A stretch of 64,000 nucleotides of DNA, taken from assembly GCF_018777395.1 (NCBI RefSeq), contig NZ_JAFJYC010000001.1, positions 2,294,001 to 2,358,000 of the forward strand. The letters run 5' to 3'. The position numbers and the translations under genes are program-made. Origin of the DNA: Candidatus Sodalis endolongispinus (GTDB taxonomy: Bacteria; Pseudomonadota; Gammaproteobacteria; Enterobacterales; Enterobacteriaceae). Below are positions 1 to 10,257 of the stretch, in pieces. The notes below the pieces were generated by a model that was given only the letters and a program-made list of their open reading frames with translations, did not search any database and was not told the DNA's origin. Position 1 is the first letter of the stretch. The number at the start of each line of letters is the position of its first letter.

Positions 1-1409
1 AACAGTTACTTACCCAGCAGCTGATTCATGGTATCGGCGGCACCGGTTTCCTGCTGCCGGCAGAAACCGACCGGCTGCTGGCGGTGGCGGTACAAACCCG
101 CGAAGCGCGTCTGGCAACGTTGGCTATCGCGGCACTGGCAGAGAAGCAAACCGCAAGTGACGATGAGATCCAGGCCAGCTATGGCGCGCACAAAAATCAG
201 TACCTGTCGCCGGAAGCCTTCAAGGTCAGCTATATCCCGATGGAGGCTGAAGCCATGGAGGCGAAAACCAGCGTCGACGAGCAGGAAATCCAGGCATGGT
301 ACGATAAGCATCACGATCAGTTCACCGTCCCCGGACGTAAACGCTACAGCATTATTCAAAGCAAAAGCGAAAACGATGCCAATGACTGGTTGAAACAACT
401 GCAGGAGGGCGCCGATTTCGCCTCCCTAGCGAAAGCCCACTCCACCGACGTCGTCTCAGCGAAAAACGGTGGCGATATTGGCTGGATGAGCGACAGCGAC
501 ACCCTCGACGAGCTCAAGCAGGCTAATCTGAGCGAGAAAGGACAGCTGTCGGGTGTGCTTAAATCCTCGGTCGGTTTCCTTATCATTCTTTTGGACGACA
601 TGCAGCCGGCGCAGGTTAGCCCGCTGAGTGCGGTCCACGACGCGGTGGCGGCGAAAGTGAAGCAGGAAAAAGACATTGATGCCTATTATGCGCTGCAGCA
701 AAAAGTGAGTGATGCGGCCAGTAACGATAACGAGACGCTGGCGTCAGCGGAAACCGCTGCCGGCATCAAGGCACAGCAGACCGACTGGTTCAGTCACGAT
801 GATGTGCCTGCGGCGCTGAATTACGACGCGGTGAAACAGGTGCTGTTCCAGGAGTCGCTTTTGGGCAGCAATGGGGCGCCGGGCAGTAACTCGGACGTTA
901 TCACCGTGGACGGCAACCGCGCTTTCGTCATCCGTATCGCCGAGCACCGTCCAGAACGCGTGCAGCCTCTTGAGGATGTGCGTGCGCGGGTGGAGCAGGA
1001 GGTGAAACGCCAGAAAGCGCTAGAGCAGGCGCGCGTTGATGCTGAAAAGGCGCTGGTCGCCTTGAAGCAGGGCAAAGGCACGGAGGCGCTGCAGGCGGCC
1101 GGGCTGAGCTTCAGCGCGCCGCAGCAATTCGACTCTGCCAATCAGGGCGATCCGCTGGCGCAGACCGTCTTTACGCTGCCCCAGCCGCCGCAGGGCAAAA
1201 GCAGTTATGGCATGGCCAGCAATGCCCAGGGCGATATCGTGCTGATCGCGCTGGACAGCGTAACGCCACGGCCGCTGGATGAGCAGCAACGCAAACAGTT
1301 CGTGGATCAGTTAAATCAGGGGATGACCGGTGTCACCTTCGATGCGCTGCTGACGAATCTGCGCGCGGAGGCGAAAATCAAAACGGGCGCGGCGGCGCAG
1401 ATGCAATAA
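1..1409 (+). CDS. ppiD: PpiD, periplasmic folding chaperone (5' end outside window)
   Basis: This is the C-terminal three quarters of PpiD, the inner-membrane-anchored periplasmic chaperone of the parvulin/SurA class that assists newly secreted proteins. The frame is open from base 3 without a start codon, so the gene begins upstream; 468 residues are visible. The parvulin-like domain is recognisable around the RYSIIQ and NGGDIGWM segments, followed by the conserved SSVGFLI and YYALQQKVSDAASND stretches and a C-terminus ending EAKIKTGAAAQMQ. The alignment with E. coli PpiD runs without a break, so the visible part looks functional. In E. coli this parvulin domain has little or no isomerase activity, so a chaperone role is the safer call. 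The next gene, ybaV, follows as in E. coli. Confidence 0.95.
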   Translation, partial: QLLTQQLIHGIGGTGFLLPAETDRLLAVAVQTREARLATLAIAALAEKQTASDDEIQASYGAHKNQYLSPEAFKVSYIPMEAEAMEAKTSVDEQEIQAWYDKHHDQFTVPGRKRYSIIQSKSENDANDWLKQLQEGADFASLAKAHSTDVVSAKNGGDIGWMSDSDTLDELKQANLSEKGQLSGVLKSSVGFLIILLDDMQPAQVSPLSAVHDAVAAKVKQEKDIDAYYALQQKVSDAASNDNETLASAETAAGIKAQQTDWFSHDDVPAALNYDAVKQVLFQESLLGSNGAPGSNSDVITVDGNRAFVIRIAEHRPERVQPLEDVRARVEQEVKRQKALEQARVDAEKALVALKQGKGTEALQAAGLSFSAPQQFDSANQGDPLAQTVFTLPQPPQGKSSYGMASNAQGDIVLIALDSVTPRPLDEQQRKQFVDQLNQGMTGVTFDALLTNLRAEAKIKTGAAAQMQ

Positions 1410-1452
1410 CGCGGCGTTGGCCGCAATTCTCTCGTTAATCCTGCAATAGCTT

Positions 1453-1480
1453 CAGGCCGCTTTCGCGGCCTGTTGCGTTT
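1453..1480 (+). terminator. Probable terminator after ppiD
   Basis: A CAGGCCGC stem with a TTTC loop pairs with GCGGCCTG and is followed by the T-rich tract TTGCGTTT. It lies 45 bases past the ppiD stop. The T tract is interrupted, so termination may be incomplete. Confidence 0.5.
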
Positions 1481-1553
1481 CCTGCCGCGGGCGATAGCGG
1501 AAAGCAGAACGCCAAGGCATGCTCTGACGGGAATACACTACGGAGAAAAGAGC

Positions 1554-2243
1554 ATGCGACAACCGATTCTGACCAGGACGTTACTTACCCTCATCGCTGT
1601 CCTATCCCTGCAATGCGCCGGCCCGGTGCAGGCCACCCTGACCGACGAGGCGGCGTTGCCCCCCCTCACCTGCGAAGCCGCGTTGGCACCCACCACCGCC
1701 GATAAAGCCACCCAGACCGATCCCGTTACATTTGAGGCGACGCTGCCGCTGGAAAGCGCGCAGGCGCCGATGGATTACCAGACCACGGACACGGCCCCCC
1801 CGGACATCCAGGAAAAAGCCGCACGCCCCACCGCTAGCGTCACGGCGCGCCCTATCCCGACAGGGAGCAAGAAAGCCTCAGGGGGTAAGCGAGAGAAAAA
1901 AGCGCCTGGCGGTTCAGCCAGACAAAGCGCCGGCGGCACAGTGTCGCGGGACACACCGAAGAGTCGCAGGCCGGCCGAAGCGCCGCGGGTGCTGGAACCC
2001 ATAGATGAGGTCGCGCCGGCTACGGACGGTTCGGCGGAGGATGAAGAGGACAAAATCAGTATCAACACCGCGTCGCTGGACGAGCTGGTGGACGGGTTAA
2101 AAGGCATCGGGCCTAAAAAGGGTCAGGCGATTATTGACTACCGTAATCAGCACGGGCCGTTTGCGCAAATTGAAGACTTGGAAAAGGTCAAAGGCATTGG
2201 CCCGGCGACGATGGCACGGCTCAAAGAGTGTCTAAAGCTGTAG
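1554..2243 (+). CDS. ybaV: YbaV, exported ComEA-like helix-hairpin-helix protein
   Basis: The gene encodes a secreted DNA-binding-type protein related to E. coli YbaV and the C-terminal domain of ComEA. I chose the ATG at 1554 because a GGAGAAAAG ribosome site precedes it and it gives a signal peptide (hydrophobic core after two basic residues, likely cleavage after PVQA at residue 27). The last about 64 residues form a double helix-hairpin-helix: [11 protein letters not shown], then [17 protein letters not shown] and [14 protein letters not shown]. Between the signal and this domain lies a roughly 135-residue low-complexity linker rich in A, P, T and K. E. coli YbaV is only about 123 residues, so the 229-residue length is due to the linker. 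Its role is unknown in E. coli; periplasmic DNA binding is inferred from the fold. Confidence 0.85.
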   Translation: MRQPILTRTLLTLIAVLSLQCAGPVQATLTDEAALPPLTCEAALAPTTADKATQTDPVTFEATLPLESAQAPMDYQTTDTAPPDIQEKAARPTASVTARPIPTGSKKASGGKREKKAPGGSARQSAGGTVSRDTPKSRRPAEAPRVLEPIDEVAPATDGSAEDEEDKISINTASLDELVDGLKGIGPKKGQAIIDYRNQHGPFAQIEDLEKVKGIGPATMARLKECLKL

Positions 2244-2506
2244 GCGCCGCGGGCGTGGACCGCAAGCGCGGCATATTTCTGGTCCACGAAAGGCGTTATC
2301 GCTGTTGTCTACGGCTCAGGGCGGCGGTGTCGCCCTGATGCGACCAGGGCGCCAGTAATGGTTTTACCCCACTTGGCTGCGGTTTGTGGCGCTGAAGTTG
2401 CTATTGGCGCCGCCTCGTGACGATTCATGGCTGCGTTATAGCCCTTGCGCCATCAGACTGCTGCTGCCGTTTATGGCGTCGGTGTTGCACTTAGCGCAGG
2501 CCGGTT

Positions 2507-3184
2507 TTAGCTTTTAGTGAGGCCATGACCGCCTGAGGCTGCGCGTTGTAGGCCGTCAGTCCGCGCGCGCAAGTGGCAGGCCGCGCACTGTCCGCAGCCG
2601 TCGCCTTTGATGCCGTTATAGCAGGTAAGCGTATCGTGACGCACCCGATCGAGTTGGTGATAGTAATCCGCCAGCGCCCAGGTTTCGGCTTTGTCCAGCC
2701 ACATCAGCGGTGTAATGAAGTGCAGCTCGCGCGCCATACCGAGATTGACTGCGGCATTCAGCGCTTTGATAAAGTCATCGCGGCAATCGGGATAACCGGA
2801 AAAATCTGTCTCGCAAACGCCGGTGATAACCGCGCTTGCCTCGACCTGATAGGCGTAAATGGCGGCCAGGGATAAAAACAGGATATTCCGGCCGGGGACA
2901 AAGGTGCTGGGCAGACCGTCGACGGTATCTTCGTAACCCGGTACCGGAATATTGTCGCGGGTCAGGCTGCTGACTGCCAGTGCATTAAGCAGGCCGGCGT
3001 CGATCACTTTGTGTGCGCGGGCGCCCAACTGCAACGCCAGCGCGCGGGCGACGTCGATTTCCGCCCGATGACGCTGGCCGTAGTCAAAGGTAACGCAATG
3101 GACTTCGTCATACTGACTTAACGCCTGGATAAGGCAGGTTGTTGAATCCTGCCCGCCGCTGAACACCACTACTGCTCGTTTCAT
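2507..3184 (-). CDS. queC: QueC, 7-cyano-7-deazaguanine (preQ0) synthase
   Basis: QueC uses ATP and ammonia to convert 7-carboxy-7-deazaguanine to preQ0, a step in queuosine tRNA modification. The P-loop-type motif [11 protein letters not shown] is at the N-terminus. The zinc-binding cysteine cluster near the C-terminus ([16 protein letters not shown]) is complete. The start at 3184 (MKRAVVV) matches the E. coli protein; an ATG three codons upstream with an AAGAGTG site is the alternative. The product is 225 residues against 231 in E. coli, with a divergent last 15 residues. The gene looks intact. In E. coli it lies next to ybaW; no ybaW is visible in the 263 bases between ybaV and queC here. 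Confidence 0.93.
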   Translation of the reverse strand: MKRAVVVFSGGQDSTTCLIQALSQYDEVHCVTFDYGQRHRAEIDVARALALQLGARAHKVIDAGLLNALAVSSLTRDNIPVPGYEDTVDGLPSTFVPGRNILFLSLAAIYAYQVEASAVITGVCETDFSGYPDCRDDFIKALNAAVNLGMARELHFITPLMWLDKAETWALADYYHQLDRVRHDTLTCYNGIKGDGCGQCAACHLRARTDGLQRAASGGHGLTKS

Positions 3185-3280
3185 CTGTCCCATTCACTCT
3201 TAATGGCAAAGGATATAGGGTACTGTCTCTGCCTGCGGATGAACAGTAGCGGAGGCGAAGAATCCGGCGGGCGAATGGCG

Positions 3281-4317
3281 TTACAGATTTTCCAGCTCTG
3301 CCTGCCATGGACGGATATCGCCGATATGTTCGCTGACCCACGCCGGCTGATAGTAGGTGTCGCTATAGCGTTCACCGCCGTCGCATAAAAGCGTCACAAT
3401 GGCTCCCGCTTCGCCGGCGGCACGCATCCGTTTGGCCAATTGCAGCGCGCCCCACATGTTGGTGCCGGTAGAGCCGCCGACGCGACGGCCGAGCAGTGAT
3501 TCCAACCATCCAAGCGTAGCGATGCTTGCGCCGTCGGGGACGGTCATCATTTCATCAATCACGCCGGAGATAAACGACGGCTCTACCCGCGGCCTGCCGA
3601 TGCCCTCAATACGGCTCGGCCGATTGTGGGTCAGGTTGGGATCGCCCTGGCGAAAAAAGCATGAAACACCGAATTTTCCGGGTCGACGACCATGAGGCGT
3701 GTAGGGTGGCCCTGATAACTAATATAGCGTCCAAGCGTTGCGGAGGTGCCGCCGGTACCGGCACTCATCACCACCCAGGAGGGCTGAGGGAAGGGCTCAC
3801 GCGCCATCTGACGCCAAATGCTTTCGGCGATATTGTTATTCCCGCGCCAGTCGGTAGCCCGCTCGGCGTAGGTGAATTGGTCCATATAGTGGCCGTTCAG
3901 TTCGCGCGCCAGCCGTTTAGCCTCGTCATAAATCAATCCGCCGTGGCTGACGAAATGGCAGCGGCCGCCGTGGTTCTCGATTTGTTCAATCTTTCGTCGT
4001 GCGGTGCATTCCGGCACCACGGCGATAAACGGCACCCCCAGCAGGCGAGCGAAGTACGCCTCGGAAACGGCGGTGCTACCGGACGAGGCTTCGATAATAG
4101 GTTTATCTTGCCGGATCCAGCCGTTGCAGAGCCCGTAGAGAAACAGAGAATGGGCAAGCCGATGTTTCAGGCTACCGGAGGGATGGGTACTCTCATCCTT
4201 GAGATAGAAAATAATATCGGGAAAGGACGGCAACGTAAGTCGGATCAAATGGGTATCCGCCGAGCGCTGGAAATCACACGCTATCTCGTTTACCGCCTGT
4301 GCTGCCCATGAAGACAT
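3281..4317 (-). pseudogene. PLP-dependent cysteine synthase-family protein, frameshifted
   Basis: The N-terminal 228 residues carry the fold-type II PLP enzyme signature: the SGSLKHRLA lysine segment, [10 protein letters not shown] and the phosphate-binding loop [13 protein letters not shown]. Near 3645-3649 the frame is lost: the first part ends FFARAIPT and stops, while the adjacent frame continues [21 protein letters not shown] through to ERYSDTYYQPAWV. One missing base (probably a G in an AGGGG run) accounts for the shift. The relatives are the cysteine synthase/cystathionine beta-synthase-like proteins of about 350 residues found near mdlA in Yersinia and Serratia. Substrate unknown. The break is in the last third, so a stable product is unlikely. 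Confidence 0.85.
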
Positions 4318-4570
4318 ACTTATAGTCCTTATAATGAGTCCGAATATAGCCTAACCGGAACGGCGGAAAAACGCTTCGCTTTTTTTATCTCTATTCGGCT
4401 AATAGTGGAAAATATTTCTCTTATTTTTGCTTTATGAAGCTTAAATAAGCTAGTAATGACCTATTTAATTGTTTTTTTCCCTACGCTGCCAACGCCAAGA
4501 AGCGTTAAGCGTATTGGCGGTTAACGCCGGCGCGTCACACGCCAATGGGTGTTCTCGCTGGGCATCATGT

Positions 4571-4599
4571 CAGCATTAATTTCTTAATCACGGTATAAT
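4571..4599 (+). promoter_or_regulatory. Candidate promoter of mdlAB in a 348-base gap
   Basis: The gap 4318-4665 has no gene. A perfect TATAAT at 4594-4599 lies about 67 bases before the mdlA GTG; the -35 region (about 4571-4576) is poor. The Lrp-type regulator gene (decR/ybaO) that precedes mdlA in E. coli is absent here. Confidence 0.35.
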
Positions 4600-4665
4600 A
4601 CGGCGACAATGCTGCCCGGCGCGCGACGCGGCGATTTGGCCCTATTTATTTTGGAATAACGCTTC

Positions 4666-6435
4666 GTGAGATTATTTGCACAATTAGGATGGTTTTTTCG
4701 CCGCGAGTGGCGGCACTACCTGGGTGCTGTGATGCTGCTGGTCATCATCGCACTATTACAATTAGTGCCGCCACGGCTGGTGGGCATTATCATCGATAGC
4801 GTAGTAGCGGGTCAGGCCACCGGGCGTCATTTGGCACTGTGGCTAGGGGTGATGGCCGTAACGGCCGTGCTGGTCTACGGCCTGCGTTATGTTTGGCGCA
4901 TTTTGTTATTTGGCGCTGCTTACCGGCTGGCGGTGGAGCTGCGCGACCGGCTCTATCATCTGCTCAGCCGGCAACTACCGGGCTTTTATCTGCGCCACCG
5001 TACTGGCGATCTGATGGCGCGCGCTACGAATGATGTCGACCGCGTAGTTTTCGCCGCCGGCGAAGGCGTGCTGACGCTGGTGGATTCGCTGGTGATGGGC
5101 TGCTCGGTATTGCTGGTGATGAGTCTGCAAATCAGCTGGCAGTTAACCTTGTTGGCGCTCTTGCCGATGCCGGTAATGGCGGTCATTATCAAACGGGACG
5201 GTCAGCGTTTTCACCAGCGTTTTCGCGTGGCGCAGGCGGCGTTTTCCTCGCTGAATAATCAGGCGCAGGAAAATCTGGCCAGCATCCGCATGATCAAGGC
5301 TTTCGGCCTCGAACAACATCAGTCGGCGCGTTTTGCCGCCGTTGCCTTGGAAGCCGGCGACAAAAACATGCACGTGGCCCGGGTGGATGCCCGCTTCGAC
5401 CCGACTATCTACCTGACGGTGGGGCTATCCAATTTACTGGCGGTCGGCGGCGGCAGCTGGTTGGTGATGCGCGGCGCCATGACGCTCGGTCAACTGACCA
5501 GCTTTATCGTGTATCTTGGCCTGATGATCTGGCCGATGCTCGCCCTTGCCTGGATGTTCAACATCGTCGAGCGCGGCAGCGCGGCCTATAGCCGTATCCG
5601 CCAGACGCTGGAAGAACGAACGGAGGTTGAGGATGGCACGTTATCCGTTCCCGCGGGACGGGGAACCCTGAGTGTGGCGATAGGCGCCTTTCGTTATCCC
5701 CACACCCGGGATCCTGCGCTGCAGGCCATTAATCTTACGCTGGCTCCCGGGCAGATGCTGGGCGTGTGAGGTCCTACCGGCGCCGGTAAAAGTACGCTTC
5801 TGGCGCTGATCCTGCGACAGTTTGACGTTAGCGAAGGAGAGATACGCTTTCACGACCTGCCCTTGACCGCGCTGGCGCTTGATCAATGGCGCAGCCGTCT
5901 GGCGGTGGTGAGTCAGACGCCTTTTCTATTTTCCGACAGCGTCGCCAGCAATATCGCCCTCGGCCGCCCGGACGCCACGGCGCAGCAAATTGAGGAGGCG
6001 GCGCGGTTGTCCTGCGTGCACGAGGACATCCTGCGCCTTCCCCAGGGGTACCAAACAGAGGTCGGGGAGCGCGGCGTCATGCTGTCCGGCGGTCAGAAAC
6101 AGCGGCTGGCGATTGCCCGCGCGCTATTACTGGACGCAGAGATCCTGGTCCTGGATGATGCGCTGTCGGCGGTTGATGGGCGCACCGAACACAACATATT
6201 GCATAACCTGCGACGCTTCGGCGCTCACCGGACGGTAATTATTATCGCGCACCGGCTGTCGGCGCTGCAGGGCGCGAGCGAGATACTGGTGTTAAAACAA
6301 GGTCGAGTCGGCCAGCGCGGCGATCATTCATCGTTGCAGCAGCAGCCTGGCTGGTACAGGGACATGTACCGCTATCAGCAACTGGAAGCCGCCATTGAAC
6401 AGGAACCCCACCCCAAGGAGACGGGCGATGCGTAA
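4666..6435 (+). pseudogene. mdlA: MdlA, ABC exporter half-transporter, nonsense mutation
   Basis: MdlA and MdlB are half-size ABC exporters (transmembrane domain plus ATPase) that would pair in the inner membrane. The reading frame starts with GTG at 4666, as MRLFAQLGWFFRREW. It is collinear with E. coli MdlA, but codon 368 is TGA (5767-5769). This replaces the cysteine just before the Walker A loop (GPTGAGKST). The same frame then continues with VSQTPFLFSD, the signature LSGGQKQRLAIARA and the Walker B region LVLDDALSAVDG to the stop at 6433. A truncated product would keep the membrane domain but lose all ATPase motifs. The end overlaps the mdlB start by 8 bases, indicating an operon. Confidence 0.9.
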
Positions 6436-8203
6436 CTGGACTAGCCTCTGGCCGACCCTCAAGCGGCTGCTTGCCTATGGCCGGCCACACCGCAGGCCGT
6501 TAACGCTGGCGGTCCTGATGCTGTGGTTGGCGGCGGCGGCGGAAGTTGCCGGGCCGATAGTGATTAGCTATTTCATCGATCATATTCTGCCGGAGAAAAT
6601 GATGCCGTTTTGGACGGTGGCCGGCCTGGTACTGGTTTTTCTCGCGCTACAGGTGCTGGCGGCCGCGCTGCGCTATTTTCAAGCGCTACTGTTTAACCGC
6701 ACAGCGTTAAGCGTCGTGCAGCAACTGCGTACGGAAGTGATGGACGCCGCGCTGCGCCAGCCATTGAGCGTGTTCGATACCCAGCCGGTAGGGCAGCTTA
6801 TTTCCAGGGTCACTAATGATACCGAAGTGGTGAAAGATCTGTACGTCACGGTGGTCGCTTCCGTGCTGCGCAGCGTGGCGTTAATCGGTGCCATGCTGGT
6901 AGCGATGTTTTTACTGGACTGGCGTCTGGCATGCATCTCGCTGATTTTGTTCCCGGTAGTCATTGTGGTTATGTGGTTGTATCAGCATTACAGCACGCCG
7001 ATTGTCCGGCGGCTGCGGACCTATGTCGCCGATATCAATGATGGTTTCAATGAAGCTATCAACGGTATGGGGGTCATTCAGCAATTCCGTCAGCAACAGC
7101 GTTTTGGCGCCAAGCTTCAGCGGGAGAGCCATGCCCACTTGCAGACCCGTATGGCGACGCTGCGGCTGGAGGGCTACTTATTGCGCCCGATGCTCAGCCT
7201 GCTGTTCGCACTTATTTTGTGCGGTATGCTGTTGTTGTTCGGGCTCAGCCCGCGCGTGGCGATAGGTGTGGTGGTGCTTTACGCCTTTATCAACTACCTC
7301 GGCCGGCTGAACGAGCCGCTTATTGAGCTGACATCCCAGCAGTCAATCATGCAGCAGGCAGCGGTGGCTGGGGAGCGTATCTTTGAATTAATGGAGGGTC
7401 CCGCACAGCACTATGGTCTGGATGATCGTCCCCTCGGCGGCGGTGCGATTGCGGTGCGCGACCTTGAGTTTGCTTACCGTCGCGGACTGCCGGTGCTGCG
7501 CCACATTTCGCTAACGGCGCCGGCGAAAAGCTTTATCGCCCTGGTGTGGCATACCGGAAGCGGTAAAAGTACTCTGGCTAGCCTGATGATGGGGTATTAC
7601 CCGGTAAACCCAGGGACGCTGTTGTTGGACGGCCGGCCGATTGAAACCCTCAGCCACCGGGTATTGCGCCAGGGGGTAGCGATGGTGCAGCAGGATCCGG
7701 TGGTCATGGCCGAAACGGTTTATGCCAATGTGACCCTCGGACGGGAGCTCAGCGAGCAACAGGTCTGGCACGCGCTTGAACAGGTGCAACTGGAACCGCT
7801 GGTGCGCACCTTACCGGGCGGGCTGCACGCTTAACTGGGAGAGCAGGGCAATACGCTGTCGGTCGGACAAAAGCAACTGCTGGCCTTGGCGCGGGTGCTG
7901 GTCTCTACGCCGGCGATACTGATCCTTGACGAAGCTACCGCCAATATCGATTCTGGAACCGAACAGGCGATTGCGCGCGCGCTGCAGGCGGTGCGGCGCC
8001 ATACGACGCTCATGGTCATCGCCCACCGGCTGTCGACAGTGGTTGAGGCGGACCAGATCCTGTTGCTACATCGCGGAGAGGTGGTGGAGCGCGGTACCCA
8101 TGCCGCCTTGCTGCAGGCGCGAGGCCGCTATTATCAAATGTATCAGTTGCAACAGGCGGGCCAGGCGTTGCACGCCGAAGAGCCCCAGGTACTGTCCGCC
8201 TGA
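6428..8203 (+). pseudogene. mdlB: MdlB, ABC exporter half-transporter, nonsense mutation
   Basis: This is the partner of mdlA and is also broken. It starts at ATG 6428 ([15 protein letters not shown]) inside the end of mdlA. The frame is collinear with E. coli MdlB until codon 469, a TAA at 7832-7834. It resumes in the same frame with [21 protein letters not shown] and [16 protein letters not shown] to 8203. A truncated product would keep Walker A but lose the signature and Walker B motifs. In Walker A the usual LVGHTGSGKS reads [10 protein letters not shown] (Trp at 7547-7549), a second damaging change. Both halves of the transporter are therefore inactivated independently, each within the ATPase domain. 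Confidence 0.9.
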
Positions 8204-8391
8204 AGGCGCTTTGGCGCGTTGCGCACCTGTCAGCGCCGGCGCTACCGGCTTCCTTCTCGCGGCGGAAGCGGTAGCACCGTACCCCTTAGCTAAACATTCG
8301 CGGCAATCGAATGCCCACTTAGCCAAATACGCACTGTGAATGGGCATTTATGTGCCATTTTTGTGACAGACGCACCTTTTTTTGGCATTAA

Positions 8392-8406
8392 GCACCCGTT
8401 TGGTGC
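8392..8406 (+). promoter_or_regulatory. NtrC binding site
   Basis: GCACC-N5-GGTGC at 8392-8406 matches the core of the NtrC dyad. A weaker half-site (GCACC at 8372-8376) lies 20 bases upstream, two helical turns away. The pair sits 110-140 bases before the sigma54 promoter, the usual enhancer distance for glnK-amtB. Confidence 0.75.
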
Positions 8407-8513
8407 GTTACCGGGTTGTTGATCTTTCAATTTTACCCCGACGGCCAGCGTTAAAACGGGCAGCCGCCAAAGGAATAGCCTGCTAACGGTAAATTTTTAT
8501 GTCAAAACATTTG

Positions 8514-8529
8514 TGGCACATGCTTTGCT
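8514..8529 (+). promoter_or_regulatory. Sigma54 promoter of glnK-amtB
   Basis: TGGCAC-N5-TTGCT is a perfect -24/-12 element. It lies 52 bases upstream of the glnK ATG and, with the NtrC site, predicts induction under nitrogen limitation. Confidence 0.88.
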
Positions 8530-8580
8530 TTAGTTGGGCGTAATGGTCGCGAGTCGGGACTCAATTTTCGAGGGGTACAT

Positions 8581-8905
8581 ATGAAGCTGGTAACCGTGGT
8601 GATTAAGCCATTTAAATTGGAAGATGTGCGTGAAGCGCTTTCCTCTGTAGGTATTCAGGGGCTGACGGTCACTGAAGTAAAAGGATTTGGGCGTCAGAAA
8701 GGCCCTGCCGAGCTATATCGCGGCGCTGAGTATAGCGTTAATTTTCTACCGAAAGTGAAAATTGATATCGCTATTGCCGATGATCAGCTTGATGAAGGTG
8801 ATTGACGTGATTAGCAAAGCGGCTTACACCGGCAAAATTTTTGTTGCTGAACTTCAGCGGGTTATTCGCATTCGTACCTGCGAAACCGACGAAGCGGCAC
8901 TTTAA
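8581..8905 (+). pseudogene. glnK: GlnK, PII nitrogen regulator, frameshifted
   Basis: GlnK is the PII protein that gates AmtB and adjusts the NtrB/NtrC response. The first 72 codons match E. coli almost exactly, including the T-loop with the uridylylated tyrosine (GPAELYRGAEYSV). An extra G near 8797 then ends the protein with EGD at 8805. The original frame continues one base over as VIDVISKAAYTGKIF to AAL at 8905. That remnant also lacks five codons (GDGKI) between two copies of GGCAAAATT, a typical slippage deletion, and has Cys for Gly near its end. The predicted 74-residue product lacks the ATP-binding C-terminal part. The upstream control region is intact. Confidence 0.92.
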
Positions 8906-8941
8906 CGTTATGCGCTATTCGTAGAAAGGGATGAATAAAAA

Positions 8942-10210
8942 ATGAAAAAACTAGTCTCACTCACCGCTGTTGGCGCTGCAGCCCTTTTGCCGTCCTGGGC
9001 CATGGCTGCGGCACCCGCGGCCGACAAGGCCGATAACGCGTTTATGATGATAAGCACCGCGCTGGTGCTGTTTATGACCCTGCAGGGGATTGCGCTTTTT
9101 TACGGTGGCTTGCTGCGCGGGAAAAACGTGTTGTCGATGCTGACGCAGGTGGCAGTCACCTTCGCTCTGGTCTGTGTGCTGTGGATGATCTATGGCTATT
9201 CGCTGACGTTCGGCACCGGTAACGCCGCCTTCTTCGGCGATTTCAGCATGATAATGCTGAAAAGCATCGGAGTGACCGCGCTGACCGGCAGTTTCTATCA
9301 GCTGATCCATGTCGCCTTCCAGTGCTCCTTTGCCTGTATTACCGTCGGCCTTATCGTCGGCGCGCTGGCGGAACGCATCCGTTTCTCGGCGGTGCTGACC
9401 TTCTCCTATCTGCCGATGGCGCATATGGTATGGGCGGGTGGCTTCCTGGCATCGCTTGGGGCATTGGACTTTGCCGGCGGTACGGTGGTGCATATCAATG
9501 CCGCCAGCGCCGGGCTGGTCGGAGCTTACCTGCTGGGAAAACGCGCCGGCTTTGGTAAAGAAGCGTTTAAACCGCATAACCTGCCGATGGTGTTTACCGG
9601 TACCGCTATCATGTATGTCGGCTGGTTCAGTTTCAACGCCGGCTCCGCCAGCGCCGCCAATGAAATTGCCGGTCTGGCGTTTATTAACACTGTCATGGCC
9701 ACCGCCGGCGCCATCCTGTCCTGGGTGTTTGTCGAGTGGATGCTGCGCGGTAAACCTTCATTACTGGGCGCGTGCTCCGGCTGTATCGCCGGTCTGGTTG
9801 CCATCACTCAGGCTGCCGGTACCGTCGGCGTTGGCGGTGCGCTGGTCATCGGTCTGGTCGGTGGCGCAGCAGGCCTGTGGGGTGTGGTCACCTTGAAGAA
9901 ATGGCTGAAAGTGGATGACGTTTGTGATGTGTTTGGCGTCCACGGTGTCTGTGGCATCGTCGGTTGTCTCCTGACCGGCGTATTCTCATCCGCGTCTTTG
10001 GTCGGTACCGGTTATGCTGAAGGCGTCACCATGGGACATCAGGTCTGGGTACAGCTTATAAGTGTAGTGGTGTGTCTGATCTGGTCTGGTGTGGTCGCGT
10101 TTATCGGCTTCAAAATCGCCGATATGATGGTAGGCCTGCGCGTTTCTGAAGAGCAAGAACGCGAAGGTCTGGACGTAAACAGCCACGGCGAAAACGCCTA
10201 CAACCCTTAA
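8942..10210 (+). CDS. amtB: AmtB ammonium channel, with a small deletion
   Basis: AmtB conducts ammonium across the inner membrane and is normally plugged by GlnK. The frame is open for 422 residues, with a signal peptide (cleavage near AMAAAPA). The channel residues are visible: HMVWAGG (Trp of the recruitment site), the Asp of GALDFAGGTVVH with the first pore histidine, and the second pore histidine in FGVHGVCG. Compared with E. coli, seven residues (VVVWLTL) are missing from a transmembrane helix after FSAVLTF, and several conserved residues differ (IPG to LQG, DDP to DDV, a Gly to Cys in AFQCS). The deletion would shorten one helix, so function is doubtful even though no stop is present. 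It shares the promoter of the broken glnK. Confidence 0.85.
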   Translation: MKKLVSLTAVGAAALLPSWAMAAAPAADKADNAFMMISTALVLFMTLQGIALFYGGLLRGKNVLSMLTQVAVTFALVCVLWMIYGYSLTFGTGNAAFFGDFSMIMLKSIGVTALTGSFYQLIHVAFQCSFACITVGLIVGALAERIRFSAVLTFSYLPMAHMVWAGGFLASLGALDFAGGTVVHINAASAGLVGAYLLGKRAGFGKEAFKPHNLPMVFTGTAIMYVGWFSFNAGSASAANEIAGLAFINTVMATAGAILSWVFVEWMLRGKPSLLGACSGCIAGLVAITQAAGTVGVGGALVIGLVGGAAGLWGVVTLKKWLKVDDVCDVFGVHGVCGIVGCLLTGVFSSASLVGTGYAEGVTMGHQVWVQLISVVVCLIWSGVVAFIGFKIADMMVGLRVSEEQEREGLDVNSHGENAYNP

Positions 10211-10257
10211 TCACCGGCGATTGCCGGTCCGCAGACCGGCCGTTCTGGTCACCCCTG

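Noticed and set aside
1732-2107. Arg-rich and Ser-rich open frames overlapping ybaV on both strands
   Set aside because: They are shadows of the GC-rich ybaV linker, with no start signal or family resemblance.
2244-2506. Possible ybaW remnant between ybaV and queC
   Set aside because: I translated the region mentally on both strands and found no thioesterase motif. The sequence is too short and degenerate to support a call.
5767-5769. UGA in mdlA at a normally Cys position, suggesting selenocysteine or UGA recoding
   Set aside because: No SECIS-like hairpin was evident just downstream, and other broken genes use TAA and TAG and carry frameshifts. The general pattern is gene decay, not recoding.
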